From Bacilli bacterium (GTDB lineage Bacteria > Bacillota_I > Bacilli_A > RF39 > UBA660), in the NCBI GenBank assembly GCA_918219625.1, contig CAKJXT010000082.1, positions 1-46,828 of the forward strand: 46,828 nucleotides of DNA, written 5' to 3'. A program made the translations under genes and the position numbers. This document shows, piece after piece, positions 7,671 through 17,713 of the stretch (the stretch's first letter is position 1; the number at the start of each line of letters is the position of its first letter). The notes beneath the pieces are model-generated. The model searched no databases and was not told the origin of the DNA. It was given only the letters and a program-made list of their open reading frames with translations.

Positions 7671-9352
7671 TTTCTTAACTCCTTCGCAACTATTAATTTT
7701 TTGATATTTTCAAATTCTTCATGACTCATCATACTATTATAAGTAACTGCGAATAGTAATAGTTTTTTCCTATCTAATTGTGGGTATTCTGCTAATAATA
7801 TAGGATAAATTTTTCTTACTTTCCTTATTGAAATAATTGTTCCATTGAAATTATATATATTGTCATTCTTTTTGTATTCATTTTCTATTTCTTCTATTTG
7901 TTCAAAAGCACTATTGTCACTCTTATAATCTAATTCTCTTAAAGTTTTTTCTAATAATGCTTCTATTTCAGCATCTAACTGCTCATCGAACACTACATGT
8001 TTTATACTTTCCTCATCAATATATCTATCAAGTGTTTTGTTATTTTCATCACTTACTATTCCTGTAAGGACTACTTTTTGTCCCCATACTTTTGTTAAAT
8101 TTGATATTCCATTTCTTTTACCAAAATATAATCTTTTAAAAATGTATGAGTCTTTAGGAAGTCGTAATCTTGACGCGTTATCCTTTACATATTGTAGCTC
8201 CCCAAGTTCAATAAAGAGATCTATTATTTCTTGTAGATTCGTTGATTTAAGACCGCTTAGTGTGAATCCAGCAAGTGCTAGATTATTATTTTTTATTATT
8301 CCATATTCTTTTAATATTTCTACATTTGTTCTTATTCTCTTATTTGATTGTATGAATAATGATGGTGTTTTTTGCATTGCTTCTGAAATATTATATCCTA
8401 ATTGTTCTACAAGTTCTATATTACTACAAAAATCTTCAAATACTCCAAATATGCCTCTATCATCGTCATAATTATCTCTTGTGTCTATTCTTTTTACTTC
8501 TTGAATACTAACTCTATGCATGAATGCTGCAGGCATATTTTTTAACGTATTTGTAAAGCTAAATCCATATTTTTGACTTAATTCTTTTATTTTTTCTAAT
8601 ATTTCTTTACTTGATTTCATTAATAAATATAGACTGTTCTTATTTGTTTCAATGAATTTGATACCATATGACGGCATACATTGGAATAATTCTTCAATGT
8701 TGTTTAAGTTTCCATTAAGAAGTATTCTTTTTTGAAAATCAGATGGAACTTTTCCAAAGTCATAGCCATATTTATTAAATAATTCAGTCAATTGCTCTTC
8801 TGTTAAATTTGGTAAAACATGAGGTGTATTTACAATTCTTTTTTGTGAAACCATATTTATATATTTCATTAATTCTTTGAATATTATAATTGACTTTTCA
8901 TTGGATATTTCATATTTATCAATTATTTCATATAATCTATCTACTGTTGAATCATCTATGATACTTTCTCCAATATTTTCTAATTGTTGTATCAAACTAT
9001 TTATATCTTTTCCTGGTGTTAGTTCATCTATTTTTTTATCAAGTGCCTTAAGTAATTCTTGATAATCTTCGTGTTCTCTAATTTTTTGTTCTTGTTCTGG
9101 TCGAATTTTAAAATATCTATTGCTTTTTAGAGTATTTAGCAAGGTACAAAGATCAGATAATTTCATTTTATTAACTTCTGTTTTAGTAAACAAATGAGCA
9201 TATTGAGTTAGATTAAATGCGTATTCTCCCATTGATTTTCTTGCATTTTGATAAATCGTTACATTTATGTTTTTTTGTAGTTTAGGTAAGTTTTGTAATA
9301 CTTCATTTAATATTTTTATTACTTCATCTAAATGATTATTTCTTTGTTCCAT
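7667..9352 (-). CDS. Large helical-repeat protein (mTERF-like repeats), unknown function
   Basis: This all-helical cytoplasmic protein has no signal or TM segment. After an N-terminal helical region come units of about 35-45 residues, for example NIEELFQCMPSYGIKFIETN, SKEILEKIKELSQKYGFSF and TNVEILKEYGIIKNNNLAL, each with a 'length-G-Y/I...P.LF' pattern. They resemble mTERF-type repeats, which bind nucleic acids in eukaryotes. The ending MMSHEEFENIKKLIVAKELRK is polar. I place the start at the ATG at 9352, which follows a strong GGGGGAGC site; an in-frame upstream ATG at 9382 lacks one. The gene overlaps both neighbours, so the three proteins are made together. Confidence 0.75.
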   Translation of the reverse strand: MEQRNNHLDEVIKILNEVLQNLPKLQKNINVTIYQNARKSMGEYAFNLTQYAHLFTKTEVNKMKLSDLCTLLNTLKSNRYFKIRPEQEQKIREHEDYQELLKALDKKIDELTPGKDINSLIQQLENIGESIIDDSTVDRLYEIIDKYEISNEKSIIIFKELMKYINMVSQKRIVNTPHVLPNLTEEQLTELFNKYGYDFGKVPSDFQKRILLNGNLNNIEELFQCMPSYGIKFIETNKNSLYLLMKSSKEILEKIKELSQKYGFSFTNTLKNMPAAFMHRVSIQEVKRIDTRDNYDDDRGIFGVFEDFCSNIELVEQLGYNISEAMQKTPSLFIQSNKRIRTNVEILKEYGIIKNNNLALAGFTLSGLKSTNLQEIIDLFIELGELQYVKDNASRLRLPKDSYIFKRLYFGKRNGISNLTKVWGQKVVLTGIVSDENNKTLDRYIDEESIKHVVFDEQLDAEIEALLEKTLRELDYKSDNSAFEQIEEIENEYKKNDNIYNFNGTIISIRKVRKIYPILLAEYPQLDRKKLLLFAVTYNSMMSHEEFENIKKLIVAKELRK

Positions 9353-11696
9353 GTAGCTCCCCCCTTTCTTTTGTAAGTGCACTTGTTATTTGTTCTTCGA
9401 TTTCTTTTTGTTTTCTTAAGAATTCTTTTTTTTGTTCTGGTGTTGCATTTAAAAGAGTTTTATAGTTTTTGTTAATAAAATCATCAATTCGTCCTATATT
9501 ACTAATTGCGTCTTCATATACATCTGATGTATTTGTTTCTTTTTTTCCTATAGAAGTAATTAGATATACTGGTTTTTCTGTTCCTAGTATACTACTTGAT
9601 AATTGTTGATAAGCTAATCTTATATTACCACCTAGTTTTGCTCTAAATCCAAATGATACATTTGGATATAAATCTGATTTTATAGGTACTGAAATACTTT
9701 TTATTTCTTCTGACGTTGCAGTTTTCATATAATCAAGTAGATGCTTAACCTTTTCTAATTCACTTTGTTTATAACTTCCATATACTTTTGAGTCTTCTTT
9801 TATTCTTTCTACTGCTTGTATTGTTCCATTTTCTTGTTCAAAGAATACTAGTATATTTTCATCATTGTTAGCGTCATTTTCGACTTGAAGTTCTTCTATT
9901 TCTTTTCTTTTTAATTCTTCTTTATATATTCTTTTTGATTCTTGATACTGTTTTAGTAAGTCTGATATTAATTTTATTTTTTCTTCTGCTTGTGGTAAAA
10001 AATCCATTGATTTTTCTTCATTTATCATTTCTATGAAAATTTTTGTTTCTGATATTGTGTCCTTTAACATTTTGTATGATTTATATAGTTTCAAAATTGT
10101 TATATCAAGATCCAATGCACTCAATGCTGATTCTATTCCTTCTTTATCCTCTTCAGTTATATTTTCAATATCAACTTTAATGTATGCATCTAAGTTTTTG
10201 ATTTTTTCTTCATCTAGATGATCGAGCATTTCTTCTTCTATTTGACTTTCTGTTTTTGTTATTTCATCATTCATTATAGATATTTTTTTATCAAAAGTTC
10301 GTTCAAGATCTTTTTCTGCTTCCAATTTTTTTAAGCACTCATTAAAACATTTAATATAATATATTATTAAGTTAATTGATTTTTCAAGATTTTTTTGTTC
10401 TATATTCGACATTTGATAATTTAATCCATGAACTATGAATTTTAATCTACAAGCCTCACTACTTGCTGATTTCATGGTTTCATCTATCTTATTTTGATTG
10501 ACATTATTATTCATTAATTCATCAACAAAAATACTTTCTAATTCATCAAGTTCCATATTGTAATTTGGGTTAGATAATAAACTTAATATCGTTTTAGCTG
10601 TATCTAATATATCATTATATTCATTTGGAAGTTGTACATTCTCGCTTTTTTCTGTTTTAGGTTTTGGTTCTTCTTGTGTTTTTTTACGTATTAAGGATTT
10701 AGTTCTATTTTCTATTGTTCTTACTATTTGTTCAATTCTTTGTTTTCTTGCAATACGTGATTGTTCTTTTAATATTTGTTGTGTTAGAGGAATAACATTT
10801 AAATTTAATAGATTAATTTGATTAATGTATTCATCAATTAGTTCATCACTAATACATTGAATGAAGTTTCCTTTTTCATCTATATTTTGCGATATTTTTT
10901 CTAACATACTAATACTGCGTTCTATATCAACTATTTTTGCACTTATATCGTTATTGTTCTTCTTAAAATCATGTACAAGAAATGAAAGTTTTCTATCAAA
11001 TTGATCAATACTTCTTTTATCATGATATAGAATTATTTTTTGAGATATTTCAAGTATTGCTGCTTGCTCAACATTTGTTAGATTCAATTGCATTACTTCT
11101 ATAACAAACGCAGAAATATTAATTTCATTTGTTCTTAATTTCCAATATAATTCTTCAAGTCTATCTAAAGGTTCAGTTGATCTGATTTTCATTTTTTCTT
11201 GTTCAATCGATTTTTGTTTTTTTACTATTTCTGCATTTAATGCTTCTTTAAATTGTTTTAACTCAATCAATTGTCCTTTTGGTTGGTTATTTTTTATAAA
11301 CTCATTTATTTCAGCATTTAAATTAACATTTTTTAATTCTTCAGGATTAACTTTGAAATATATAGGACTATTTAAAGATAATTTTACTGAAACTATTATT
11401 CTTTCTATTATTTCCTTATTTTGTTCAATATCTGCTTCATCCATATTTTCTACTTTTGCATATAATTCGTCTATATTTTTAATATATTCATCGAAATTAA
11501 TAGTTTCTGAGCCCATTTTTGAAGTTTTTTCTTTGGTAAGTAATTTTTTTATTATTGTCAATTCTGCTAAATAAACATCTTTTATATCTAATCCAGCATA
11601 TAATTGTTCATAGTTTTTTTCTAACTCTTCGCGTGTTTTTCCTTCATAAAATTTTAAATTTTTTTGAAATCTTTCTTGAAAAAAGTTTTCAGCCAT
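9336..11696 (-). CDS. Long coiled-coil protein with C-terminal conserved domain
   Basis: About 786 residues, mostly Lys/Glu-rich helices with heptad character (for example about 145-180, 310-350 and 580-640), with no signal peptide or TM segment. The last ~150 residues are different: DENILVFFEQENGTIQAVER, then SELEKVKHLLDYMKTATSEE, then RAKLGGNIRLAYQQLSSSIL and PVYLITSIGKKE. That reads like a compact alpha/beta domain, possibly of mRNA-interferase or RelE-like size, but I cannot assign it. The ATG at 11696 is chosen because GGGAG lies 10 nt upstream; a GTG at 11705 is too close. It overlaps the next gene by 17 nt and heads the operon. Confidence 0.75.
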   Translation of the reverse strand: MAENFFQERFQKNLKFYEGKTREELEKNYEQLYAGLDIKDVYLAELTIIKKLLTKEKTSKMGSETINFDEYIKNIDELYAKVENMDEADIEQNKEIIERIIVSVKLSLNSPIYFKVNPEELKNVNLNAEINEFIKNNQPKGQLIELKQFKEALNAEIVKKQKSIEQEKMKIRSTEPLDRLEELYWKLRTNEINISAFVIEVMQLNLTNVEQAAILEISQKIILYHDKRSIDQFDRKLSFLVHDFKKNNNDISAKIVDIERSISMLEKISQNIDEKGNFIQCISDELIDEYINQINLLNLNVIPLTQQILKEQSRIARKQRIEQIVRTIENRTKSLIRKKTQEEPKPKTEKSENVQLPNEYNDILDTAKTILSLLSNPNYNMELDELESIFVDELMNNNVNQNKIDETMKSASSEACRLKFIVHGLNYQMSNIEQKNLEKSINLIIYYIKCFNECLKKLEAEKDLERTFDKKISIMNDEITKTESQIEEEMLDHLDEEKIKNLDAYIKVDIENITEEDKEGIESALSALDLDITILKLYKSYKMLKDTISETKIFIEMINEEKSMDFLPQAEEKIKLISDLLKQYQESKRIYKEELKRKEIEELQVENDANNDENILVFFEQENGTIQAVERIKEDSKVYGSYKQSELEKVKHLLDYMKTATSEEIKSISVPIKSDLYPNVSFGFRAKLGGNIRLAYQQLSSSILGTEKPVYLITSIGKKETNTSDVYEDAISNIGRIDDFINKNYKTLLNATPEQKKEFLRKQKEIEEQITSALTKERGELHGTKK

Positions 11697-11766
11697 CGCG
11701 TTCACACTCCCATTTATATATATTACATATAATTATACAATATTTTTTTGATTTTTGCTATATTTT

Positions 11767-12762
11767 TTATTTATGATATGTTCCGCCCCATTCAACTATT
11801 GTGTATCCTGTTCTTTCTACTTTTGTTAGTCTTTGTTCTTTTACTTTTATAGGCTTATCTAATCCTTTAAAGTCCATCATTACTCTTATTAGTGTATCTG
11901 GTTCTTTACTAAATTCTAGAGGCATGTTTATATCTTTTTCATTTCTAAATGATATGAAGTTATAATTATTATTTTCTAGTTTGTCAATCCAGTATATTAT
12001 GAATTCATTTATTTCATATTCATTTAGTCCTAGTATTTCTAGTTTTTCTTCTAAGAATTTTACTGAGTCTTTTCCTTTTACTACAAATCCTTCATTCATG
12101 TTTAGTTTATAGTTATCTATTCCTTCCCAGTATAGTCCATAGTAGTTTCTTTTTGTGTTGTAGTCATATATATTTCCGTCTTTTGATACTTTTACATTCC
12201 ATGCATTTTTATATTTTGGATATGTATATAGTAAGTCTTTTTCATTTTTTAATTTTATTGTTAAGTTTATATCTTCTTCTGGATAAATATATATTATTGG
12301 TTTATATGATACATTAGGATCACATGATTCTCTTGATATTGTTTTTGTATATACTTCTACATTTAATTCTTCTTCTATTTCATATACATATGTTACTTGT
12401 TTTAATGGACATACTCCACATGTATATGATACATCAAAGTATATTTTATAAATATTGTTTTCTTTTTCTATTTTATCATTTTCAATAGTTTCAGTACATG
12501 AGTCTATTGGCATTGTATAGAATAGGTATTTTTTGTTTTTGAAGTCTTGTTCTGTTAGTTGTTTTTTTATTTCGTTGTCATTTTTTTTATCGATGAATTC
12601 TTTATACTGTTCATAAGTTGTTATATATTTGTATGATGTATTTGGATTTTCTAATATTTCGTAGTCATTTTCTATTATTTTTTCTTCTTTTTTTGGTAAT
12701 AGTATAATTGTGGTTATTGAAAGGGCTGCTAATAAAGCCCCTAGTATTATTTTATTTTTCAT
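11767..12762 (-). CDS. Secreted or membrane-anchored hypothetical (KP-I-YIYPE family)
   Basis: An N-terminal hydrophobic helix (ILGALLAALSITTIILLP) serves as signal or anchor. The N-terminal domain contains two CxxC-like pairs (DSCTET and TCGVCPL). The C-terminal domain begins YKPIIYIYPEEDINLTIKL and contains AWNVKVSKDGNIYDY and YYGLYWEG, ending with TIVEWGG. I have seen this combination in gut Bacillota proteins of unknown function. The gene directly abuts the stop-to-start junction of the DUF4153 gene (12762/12763), so the two are co-transcribed and both act at the envelope. Confidence 0.75.
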   Translation of the reverse strand: MKNKIILGALLAALSITTIILLPKKEEKIIENDYEILENPNTSYKYITTYEQYKEFIDKKNDNEIKKQLTEQDFKNKKYLFYTMPIDSCTETIENDKIEKENNIYKIYFDVSYTCGVCPLKQVTYVYEIEEELNVEVYTKTISRESCDPNVSYKPIIYIYPEEDINLTIKLKNEKDLLYTYPKYKNAWNVKVSKDGNIYDYNTKRNYYGLYWEGIDNYKLNMNEGFVVKGKDSVKFLEEKLEILGLNEYEINEFIIYWIDKLENNNYNFISFRNEKDINMPLEFSKEPDTLIRVMMDFKGLDKPIKVKEQRLTKVERTGYTIVEWGGTYHK

Positions 12763-14274
12763 TTATTCTCCTTTATATAGAATATATCCTTCTAATCTTA
12801 GGGATTCTTGTTCGTAATTTAAATTCATGCTTATAATGTAGAAATCTATTTTATCTGATAGATGAATCATATTATTTTCTTCCATATATTCATATATATC
12901 ATTTGTTTCTGTGTATTGATCGAATATTCTTTTTGCGAAGTCTTTTAAATCGTAAGTTTCATTTCCAATATCCATTTTAAAATTATTTAGTGCATATGAA
13001 TAGTGTTCTAGTTCTACATAGTCTTTTATGTTTATATTTTTTTCTTTTCTTGCATAGTAATATATTTTTCTTGTAGTTCTTTGATTATAATTTTTTGGTA
13101 GTTCTTCTTCTAAAAGGTATTTGGGATAGTATTTTGAATTTGTTACATAGTTTCTTATTGATATAACTTGTTGTTTCTTTTCTGGAGTTAGGTCTTCAAA
13201 TTTTGTTCCTTTTGGCATTATTTTTGTTAGTCTTCTTATTTGCATATAGTTAGGAAATTCTTCTATATTTATGTATGGTGGGATTGCCGCAATTAGTATT
13301 AATATAATTGTTGGTATTAGTACTAATTTGAAGTTCTTCTTTTCTTTTATTAATAATATTACTGCAGATATTCCTATTATTAAGGCTATTACTCCCATGT
13401 ATCTACTTTCTGTAATACTGAATTCTGATATTCTTAGTGTTATTGCGTATGTTTGTAGTATTAATAGTGGTATAAATAAGTATCTTAGTTTATCTGCTAT
13501 TTTATTAAATATATTTTTTTCTTCATATGATAGTACCATTAGTACTGTTGGTATTCCAAATATTAAGAGTGCAGTTAACATACCAAATATTGATGTATCT
13601 GGTAATTTTAGTGTTATTATTAGTTTTATAATATATAAGTATATTATCGCAGTTGCGATAGTTACTAATGGTAATAATATATAGTTGTTTATTACATATA
13701 TGAATTTTGTATTTTCTTGTTCTATTTTTTCTAATGATATTATTCCTGCTGGTATAAAGTATGTGATTATAATTATGAATTCTAATTTTATAAATACATC
13801 ATAGTCTAATTCATATATAAGTCCCGAGAATAGGCCTACTACTAACATTATTCCTATGTTTATTATTAAACCCATTATTCCTATTTTAAATAAATTTGTA
13901 AATGCCTGTGTAATGTATTTGTCTGATGTTGTTTTTGAATTTTTCATCATCAAATATATTATTCCAATCATTGTTGTGAGTAGGAATCCTAGTATAATTC
14001 TTGTATATGCATCATTATCTGAGAAGGCTCCTATTAATAATCCAAGTATTATACTTATTACATATAGTGGAGTTCTCTTCTTTGTAAAGCATTCTGTAAA
14101 TAGTGTAAATATTGATGTACTTATTGAGAACATTAATAACTTGTTTGCTGTTTCTGTTTCATTGTGAAAGATAATTAATATTATTGTTATTAGTAAGAAT
14201 ACATTTGTAAGTGCATGATTTTTTAAGTAGTCTTTATAGTCTGTTTTAAATTTTCCTAGTAAGTTTTTTATCAT
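12763..14274 (-). CDS. DUF4153 multi-pass membrane protein
   Basis: About 11 hydrophobic helices fill residues 20-345. A cytoplasmic or external C-terminal domain of about 150 residues follows (QQVISIRNYVTNSKYYPKYL through LRLEGYILYKGE). Layout and N-terminal sequence fit DUF4153 (some relatives are annotated DUF4173), a Bacillota membrane family with no established biochemical function. The start has AGGAGGTAAAT upstream. It ends immediately before the ATG of the KP-I-YIYPE family protein. Confidence 0.85.
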   Translation of the reverse strand: MIKNLLGKFKTDYKDYLKNHALTNVFLLITIILIIFHNETETANKLLMFSISTSIFTLFTECFTKKRTPLYVISIILGLLIGAFSDNDAYTRIILGFLLTTMIGIIYLMMKNSKTTSDKYITQAFTNLFKIGIMGLIINIGIMLVVGLFSGLIYELDYDVFIKLEFIIIITYFIPAGIISLEKIEQENTKFIYVINNYILLPLVTIATAIIYLYIIKLIITLKLPDTSIFGMLTALLIFGIPTVLMVLSYEEKNIFNKIADKLRYLFIPLLILQTYAITLRISEFSITESRYMGVIALIIGISAVILLIKEKKNFKLVLIPTIILILIAAIPPYINIEEFPNYMQIRRLTKIMPKGTKFEDLTPEKKQQVISIRNYVTNSKYYPKYLLEEELPKNYNQRTTRKIYYYARKEKNINIKDYVELEHYSYALNNFKMDIGNETYDLKDFAKRIFDQYTETNDIYEYMEENNMIHLSDKIDFYIISMNLNYEQESLRLEGYILYKGE

Positions 14275-14314
14275 ATTTACCTCCTATTATATTTTATCAT
14301 ATTTTTGCGAATAT

Positions 14315-14339
14315 AAAAAGAGAGTTTATTTAGCTCCCC
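14315..14339 (-). terminator. Weak intrinsic terminator
   Basis: GGGAG...CTCTC followed by T5 on the minus strand, overlapping the stop of the 164-residue gene. The stem is short and includes one G-T pair. Confidence 0.5.
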
Positions 14340-14820
14340 TTCGATTTCCTGGTATATTTATTTTAGGTGTATAATTATCATATGGTGATATTGCTTCATT
14401 AATAGCTTTGGCTACTTCTATTCCTTCTTCTGTTAATACTCCATATTGATCATTAAAGTATTTTGAATAAAGATATAAAATCGTAGGTGGATCTAATAAA
14501 AAAGCTTGTAATCTATTATTGTCATATGCATCTTGTAGTTTGTTCATTTCTCTTATATATTCATTTAATTCTCCTATTATTTCTATCGCTATTTCATTAT
14601 TTTCTATCGCATCTATTCTTTTTCTTAATTCAAGTAGTTCGCTATAATTAAGATGAGATATATATGTACTTTTTGCTTCAATTTCATTTATTGTTTTGAT
14701 ATGATAATCGATAAGTCCTATTGGTTTTTCTTCATCTGAGTCTCTAAGTAGAATCATCGTTAAGTCTTCATATTCTATAAATCGTTGTTTACTATTTATT
14801 TCTGGTTTAATTATTCCCAT
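14326..14820 (-). CDS. Hypothetical cytoplasmic protein
   Basis: 164 residues, acidic, with no signal or TM segment. An N-terminal beta-like part (YEDLTMILLRDSDEEKPIGL) is followed by helices (LLELRKRIDAIENNEIAIEI) and a DPPTILYLYSKYFNDQYGVL segment. It ends in a basic GNRRGAK. I do not recognise a family. Terminator-like hairpins on both sides (14315-14339 and 14866-14883) suggest a monocistronic unit. Confidence 0.65.
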   Translation of the reverse strand: MGIIKPEINSKQRFIEYEDLTMILLRDSDEEKPIGLIDYHIKTINEIEAKSTYISHLNYSELLELRKRIDAIENNEIAIEIIGELNEYIREMNKLQDAYDNNRLQAFLLDPPTILYLYSKYFNDQYGVLTEEGIEVAKAINEAISPYDNYTPKINIPGNRRGAK

Positions 14821-14865
14821 ATTATCACCCGTCTTTTGTATATTTTAACACATTTTTTTTAATAT

Positions 14866-14883
14866 AAAAAGGAGTTTTGCTCC
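14866..14883 (-). terminator. Intrinsic terminator after the S51 peptidase gene
   Basis: GGAG-caaaa-CTCC followed by T5 on the minus strand, overlapping the stop of the gene ending at 14885. It is short but well placed. Confidence 0.55.
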
Positions 14884-14884
14884 C

Positions 14885-15418
14885 TTATTCAAATATTATT
14901 TTTTTATCTGTTATTAAGATTGCTTGATTATTAGTTAGGTTTATATTTTCGTTTGTGTCTATAATTCCATTTTTTGAACCTTGTTCACAGTGAACGTCTA
15001 ATATATTTTCTATGAAGTTTAGGCAGTTGTATTTACCACTTGCAGCTACACTTCCTGCACTTACTCCAATATATATCCCACCTTGTTCTATATATTTATC
15101 TATAGTTTGTTTGAAGTTTATTTCATTCATTCTTTCTACTAGGTGTTCTGTACTTCCACCACATACATATATTGCATCATATTGGTTTAGTTCAATTGGT
15201 TTATGCATATCATATATTGTTATGTTTTCATCTGGTATGTCGCATATTGTTAGATCATCTAAGCATTTTGATAGTATTCTTACTGCATCCGGATCGTTTG
15301 CTGCAGTTATTATAAATAATATTTTTGCTTCTTCTGGTTTTTTATTTAATAATTCTAAGAATGTATTTTTTATGTTTTCATTTTCAAATCCTGTACTTGT
15401 TAAAAGAATTTTTTTCAT
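14885..15418 (-). CDS. Peptidase S51 / dipeptidase E-like protein
   Basis: Class I glutamine amidotransferase-like fold. MKKILLTSTGF opens the first strand, YDAIYVCGGSTEHLVERM forms the strand-loop before the nucleophile, and IYIGVSAGSVAASG carries the catalytic Ser (GxSAGS, about residue 121) of the S51 family (PepE, cyanophycinase). S51 enzymes cleave Asp-Xaa peptides; the substrate here is not predictable. At 177 residues it is shorter than typical PepE (about 230), lacking some C-terminal sequence. It has its own ribosome site (GGAGAAA) and a terminator. Confidence 0.88.
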   Translation of the reverse strand: MKKILLTSTGFENENIKNTFLELLNKKPEEAKILFIITAANDPDAVRILSKCLDDLTICDIPDENITIYDMHKPIELNQYDAIYVCGGSTEHLVERMNEINFKQTIDKYIEQGGIYIGVSAGSVAASGKYNCLNFIENILDVHCEQGSKNGIIDTNENINLTNNQAILITDKKIIFE

Positions 15419-15445
15419 ATTGTTTTCTCCTTTTCATATAACTGT

Positions 15446-15491
15446 AAAAAAATGGTAGGAAAGGCAATCGCAATTGCTCTTTCTATGAACC
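15446..15491 (-). terminator. Long intrinsic terminator of the secretion cluster
   Basis: The stem is built from GGT...ACC, TAGAAAG...CTTTCCTA and GCAAT...ATTGC around a GCG-type loop, followed by T7 on the minus strand. It lies just downstream of the gene that ends at 15533. Confidence 0.85.
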
Positions 15492-15532
15492 TATTAATAA
15501 TATACTCTTTTTTTGGTCTTAAATCAAATTTT

Positions 15533-17713
15533 TTATTCATATTCATTTGATATATATTGTAGATATGTAATATGATATGTTTCTTCGTCTATTGTTTCAA
15601 TTAGATCTATTCTTGTACTATTTTCTTCTATATCATTAATAGTACCATTTATAGAGTCTATTTTTCCTTTGATTATACCATCATAGAAATTAAGTGTGCC
15701 TGTTGTATTAATTCCATATTGAATTGATTTTATTGTAGGTTCATTATTTATATTTCCATCTTTTGAACCTATATTAAGTGTTCCGACATTTTCTATTGCA
15801 TGAAATCCAGTTGATATTATTGTACCTCCTATAATTGTTATAGTACCGTTTGCTAGATTATGTATAGTTGCTCTACTATCAGATGTTGAGGTAAGTAATG
15901 ATGAACCTGTTATTGTAGCAGTACCACCATTATTGTATAGCGCTTGTTTTGTTCCTGTTGCTTCTATAGTAGCGTCTATTATTATAAGATTTCCATTTTT
16001 TTCATTATTAATTGCGCCTTGTGTTGTATTGGATTTAATGTAGCCATTACTAATGGTAAGAGTACCATTATTACTAATAACTGGTGCTACTCCTTTATTA
16101 TAAATAGTATAGTCTTGAAGATTCAATATAATATTTTGTCCTGTTGCAATTGTTATTTGTTCACTTGTATTTCTTTTTAGATTAATAGTTGTTGGAGTAC
16201 CATTTTTTGGTACAGTACTTATTGCTTTTTGTAAAGTGTTATATGTTGTGCCATTTATTTCTGCTGTTATTAAATCTTCTTCATTTGTCCATTGTGCATA
16301 GAAAGTTATATTATCGTTTATTATTTCATTTGAATCTATTTTTCTTCCACCTTCTTTTTCGGTGTACCAGCCATTAAATTCATAGTTTGTTCTTATTGGT
16401 GATGGAAGTGTTCCAATGGAAGTATTTATTTCTACTTGTTTTTCTCTTTCTGTTACAGTTCCACCATTTGGATCAAATGTTACATTTGCGACTTTACCAA
16501 GATACATTGTGTTATAAAGAATATTATTTATTCTTTCTGTGTTTTTTATTTTTTCGTAGTTTTCTTCTATATCATATATATATGATTCTTTATTAACTAT
16601 TGTGTTTTTGGTTGATTTAAGTATTCCATCGTAAAAATTATAGTTTACTGTTGAATTTATTGCATATGAGTTTGATTGAATTACTGGAGTTCTATTTGGT
16701 GTACCGTCTTTTATTCCTATATTAAGAGTTCCTGCATTTTCTACGCCATAGTAATTTGCTGATACAATTGTTCCTCCTGTAATATTCATTGTACCTGTTC
16801 CTGTATTTTGAATTGTTGCTCTTATTGTTGATATTGAACTTAAGTATGGGTCTCCACTTATGATGACATTTCCTCTATTATATATAGTTTGTCTTGTTCC
16901 TGTTGCGATTATTCTTCCTCCAGTAATGATAAATGTTCCCGTTGTTTCAACGTCTACTGCACTAAAGGTTGTGTCTGATGTAATTGTACCGTTTGACATA
17001 ACTAATCTACCATGAGTTGTAATAACTGCGCCTACTCCATTATTACTAATAGTATTTCCTTGTAAGTTTAGTACTATATTTTTATTTGATGGTATGGTTA
17101 TAATTTCACTAGTGTTTTTTAATAGTAATATTGTAGTTTCTGTATTGTCTTTAGGTACATTGTCTACTGCTTCTTGTAATGTTTCATATCTATTATTTCC
17201 TATTTGCGCTACATAGCTTACTTCTTCAAATTGAACTAATAAATTAAGAGGATAAGTTGTATTATTACTATCATACAAACCTTGTTTATATTTAATTGTC
17301 ATATAGAATTCTTTAGTTGATCCATAGTTACACTGATTATTTTTATTGCATAGTGTATCTCCTAGTGTATAGTCTGTTATTTCATATTCTAGATTTGGAT
17401 TAATTCCTGTTATGTCTGCTATTTTCATTGCGGTTGATAAGAAAACTGTTGCGTCTATTTTATATGTAATTGTTGAATCTGGGTTTGGTAGATTTATTGT
17501 TCCAAATATTGAGTCAACATTATACCCTTCTGAATTACTTAGTCCACCATTTGTTACGTTTTGAACTGTAATGTTTGTTATTCTAGCGCTTCCGATTGGA
17601 TTTACTGTAGCTATAATGTTTTCTACTCTTGGTGTATTTGATACTGATCCGTATGCGACTGATAAAAATAATATACTAATTATAATAAATGTTAGTGTTA
17701 TTCTTTTATGCAT
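15533..17713 (-). CDS. Secreted surface protein: two beta-helix modules joined by an InlB-type repeat
   Basis: An N-terminal signal helix (ITLTFIIISILFLSVAYGSV) resembles that of the TasA-like protein in the same cluster. After a 150-residue N-domain there are two homologous modules (about 180-400 and 485-715). Each starts (N/T)xY(E/N)TLQ(E/K)A with VPK and continues with short strands rich in GG/NG turns, as in parallel beta-helices. Between them, FDPNGGTVTEREKQ to YAQW (about 418-482) is a Listeria-Bacteroides/InlB B-repeat. LPxTG and C-terminal anchors are absent, so retention may depend on the matrix. It overlaps the DUF5305 gene by 1 nt. Confidence 0.85.
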   Translation of the reverse strand: MHKRITLTFIIISILFLSVAYGSVSNTPRVENIIATVNPIGSARITNITVQNVTNGGLSNSEGYNVDSIFGTINLPNPDSTITYKIDATVFLSTAMKIADITGINPNLEYEITDYTLGDTLCNKNNQCNYGSTKEFYMTIKYKQGLYDSNNTTYPLNLLVQFEEVSYVAQIGNNRYETLQEAVDNVPKDNTETTILLLKNTSEIITIPSNKNIVLNLQGNTISNNGVGAVITTHGRLVMSNGTITSDTTFSAVDVETTGTFIITGGRIIATGTRQTIYNRGNVIISGDPYLSSISTIRATIQNTGTGTMNITGGTIVSANYYGVENAGTLNIGIKDGTPNRTPVIQSNSYAINSTVNYNFYDGILKSTKNTIVNKESYIYDIEENYEKIKNTERINNILYNTMYLGKVANVTFDPNGGTVTEREKQVEINTSIGTLPSPIRTNYEFNGWYTEKEGGRKIDSNEIINDNITFYAQWTNEEDLITAEINGTTYNTLQKAISTVPKNGTPTTINLKRNTSEQITIATGQNIILNLQDYTIYNKGVAPVISNNGTLTISNGYIKSNTTQGAINNEKNGNLIIIDATIEATGTKQALYNNGGTATITGSSLLTSTSDSRATIHNLANGTITIIGGTIISTGFHAIENVGTLNIGSKDGNINNEPTIKSIQYGINTTGTLNFYDGIIKGKIDSINGTINDIEENSTRIDLIETIDEETYHITYLQYISNEYE

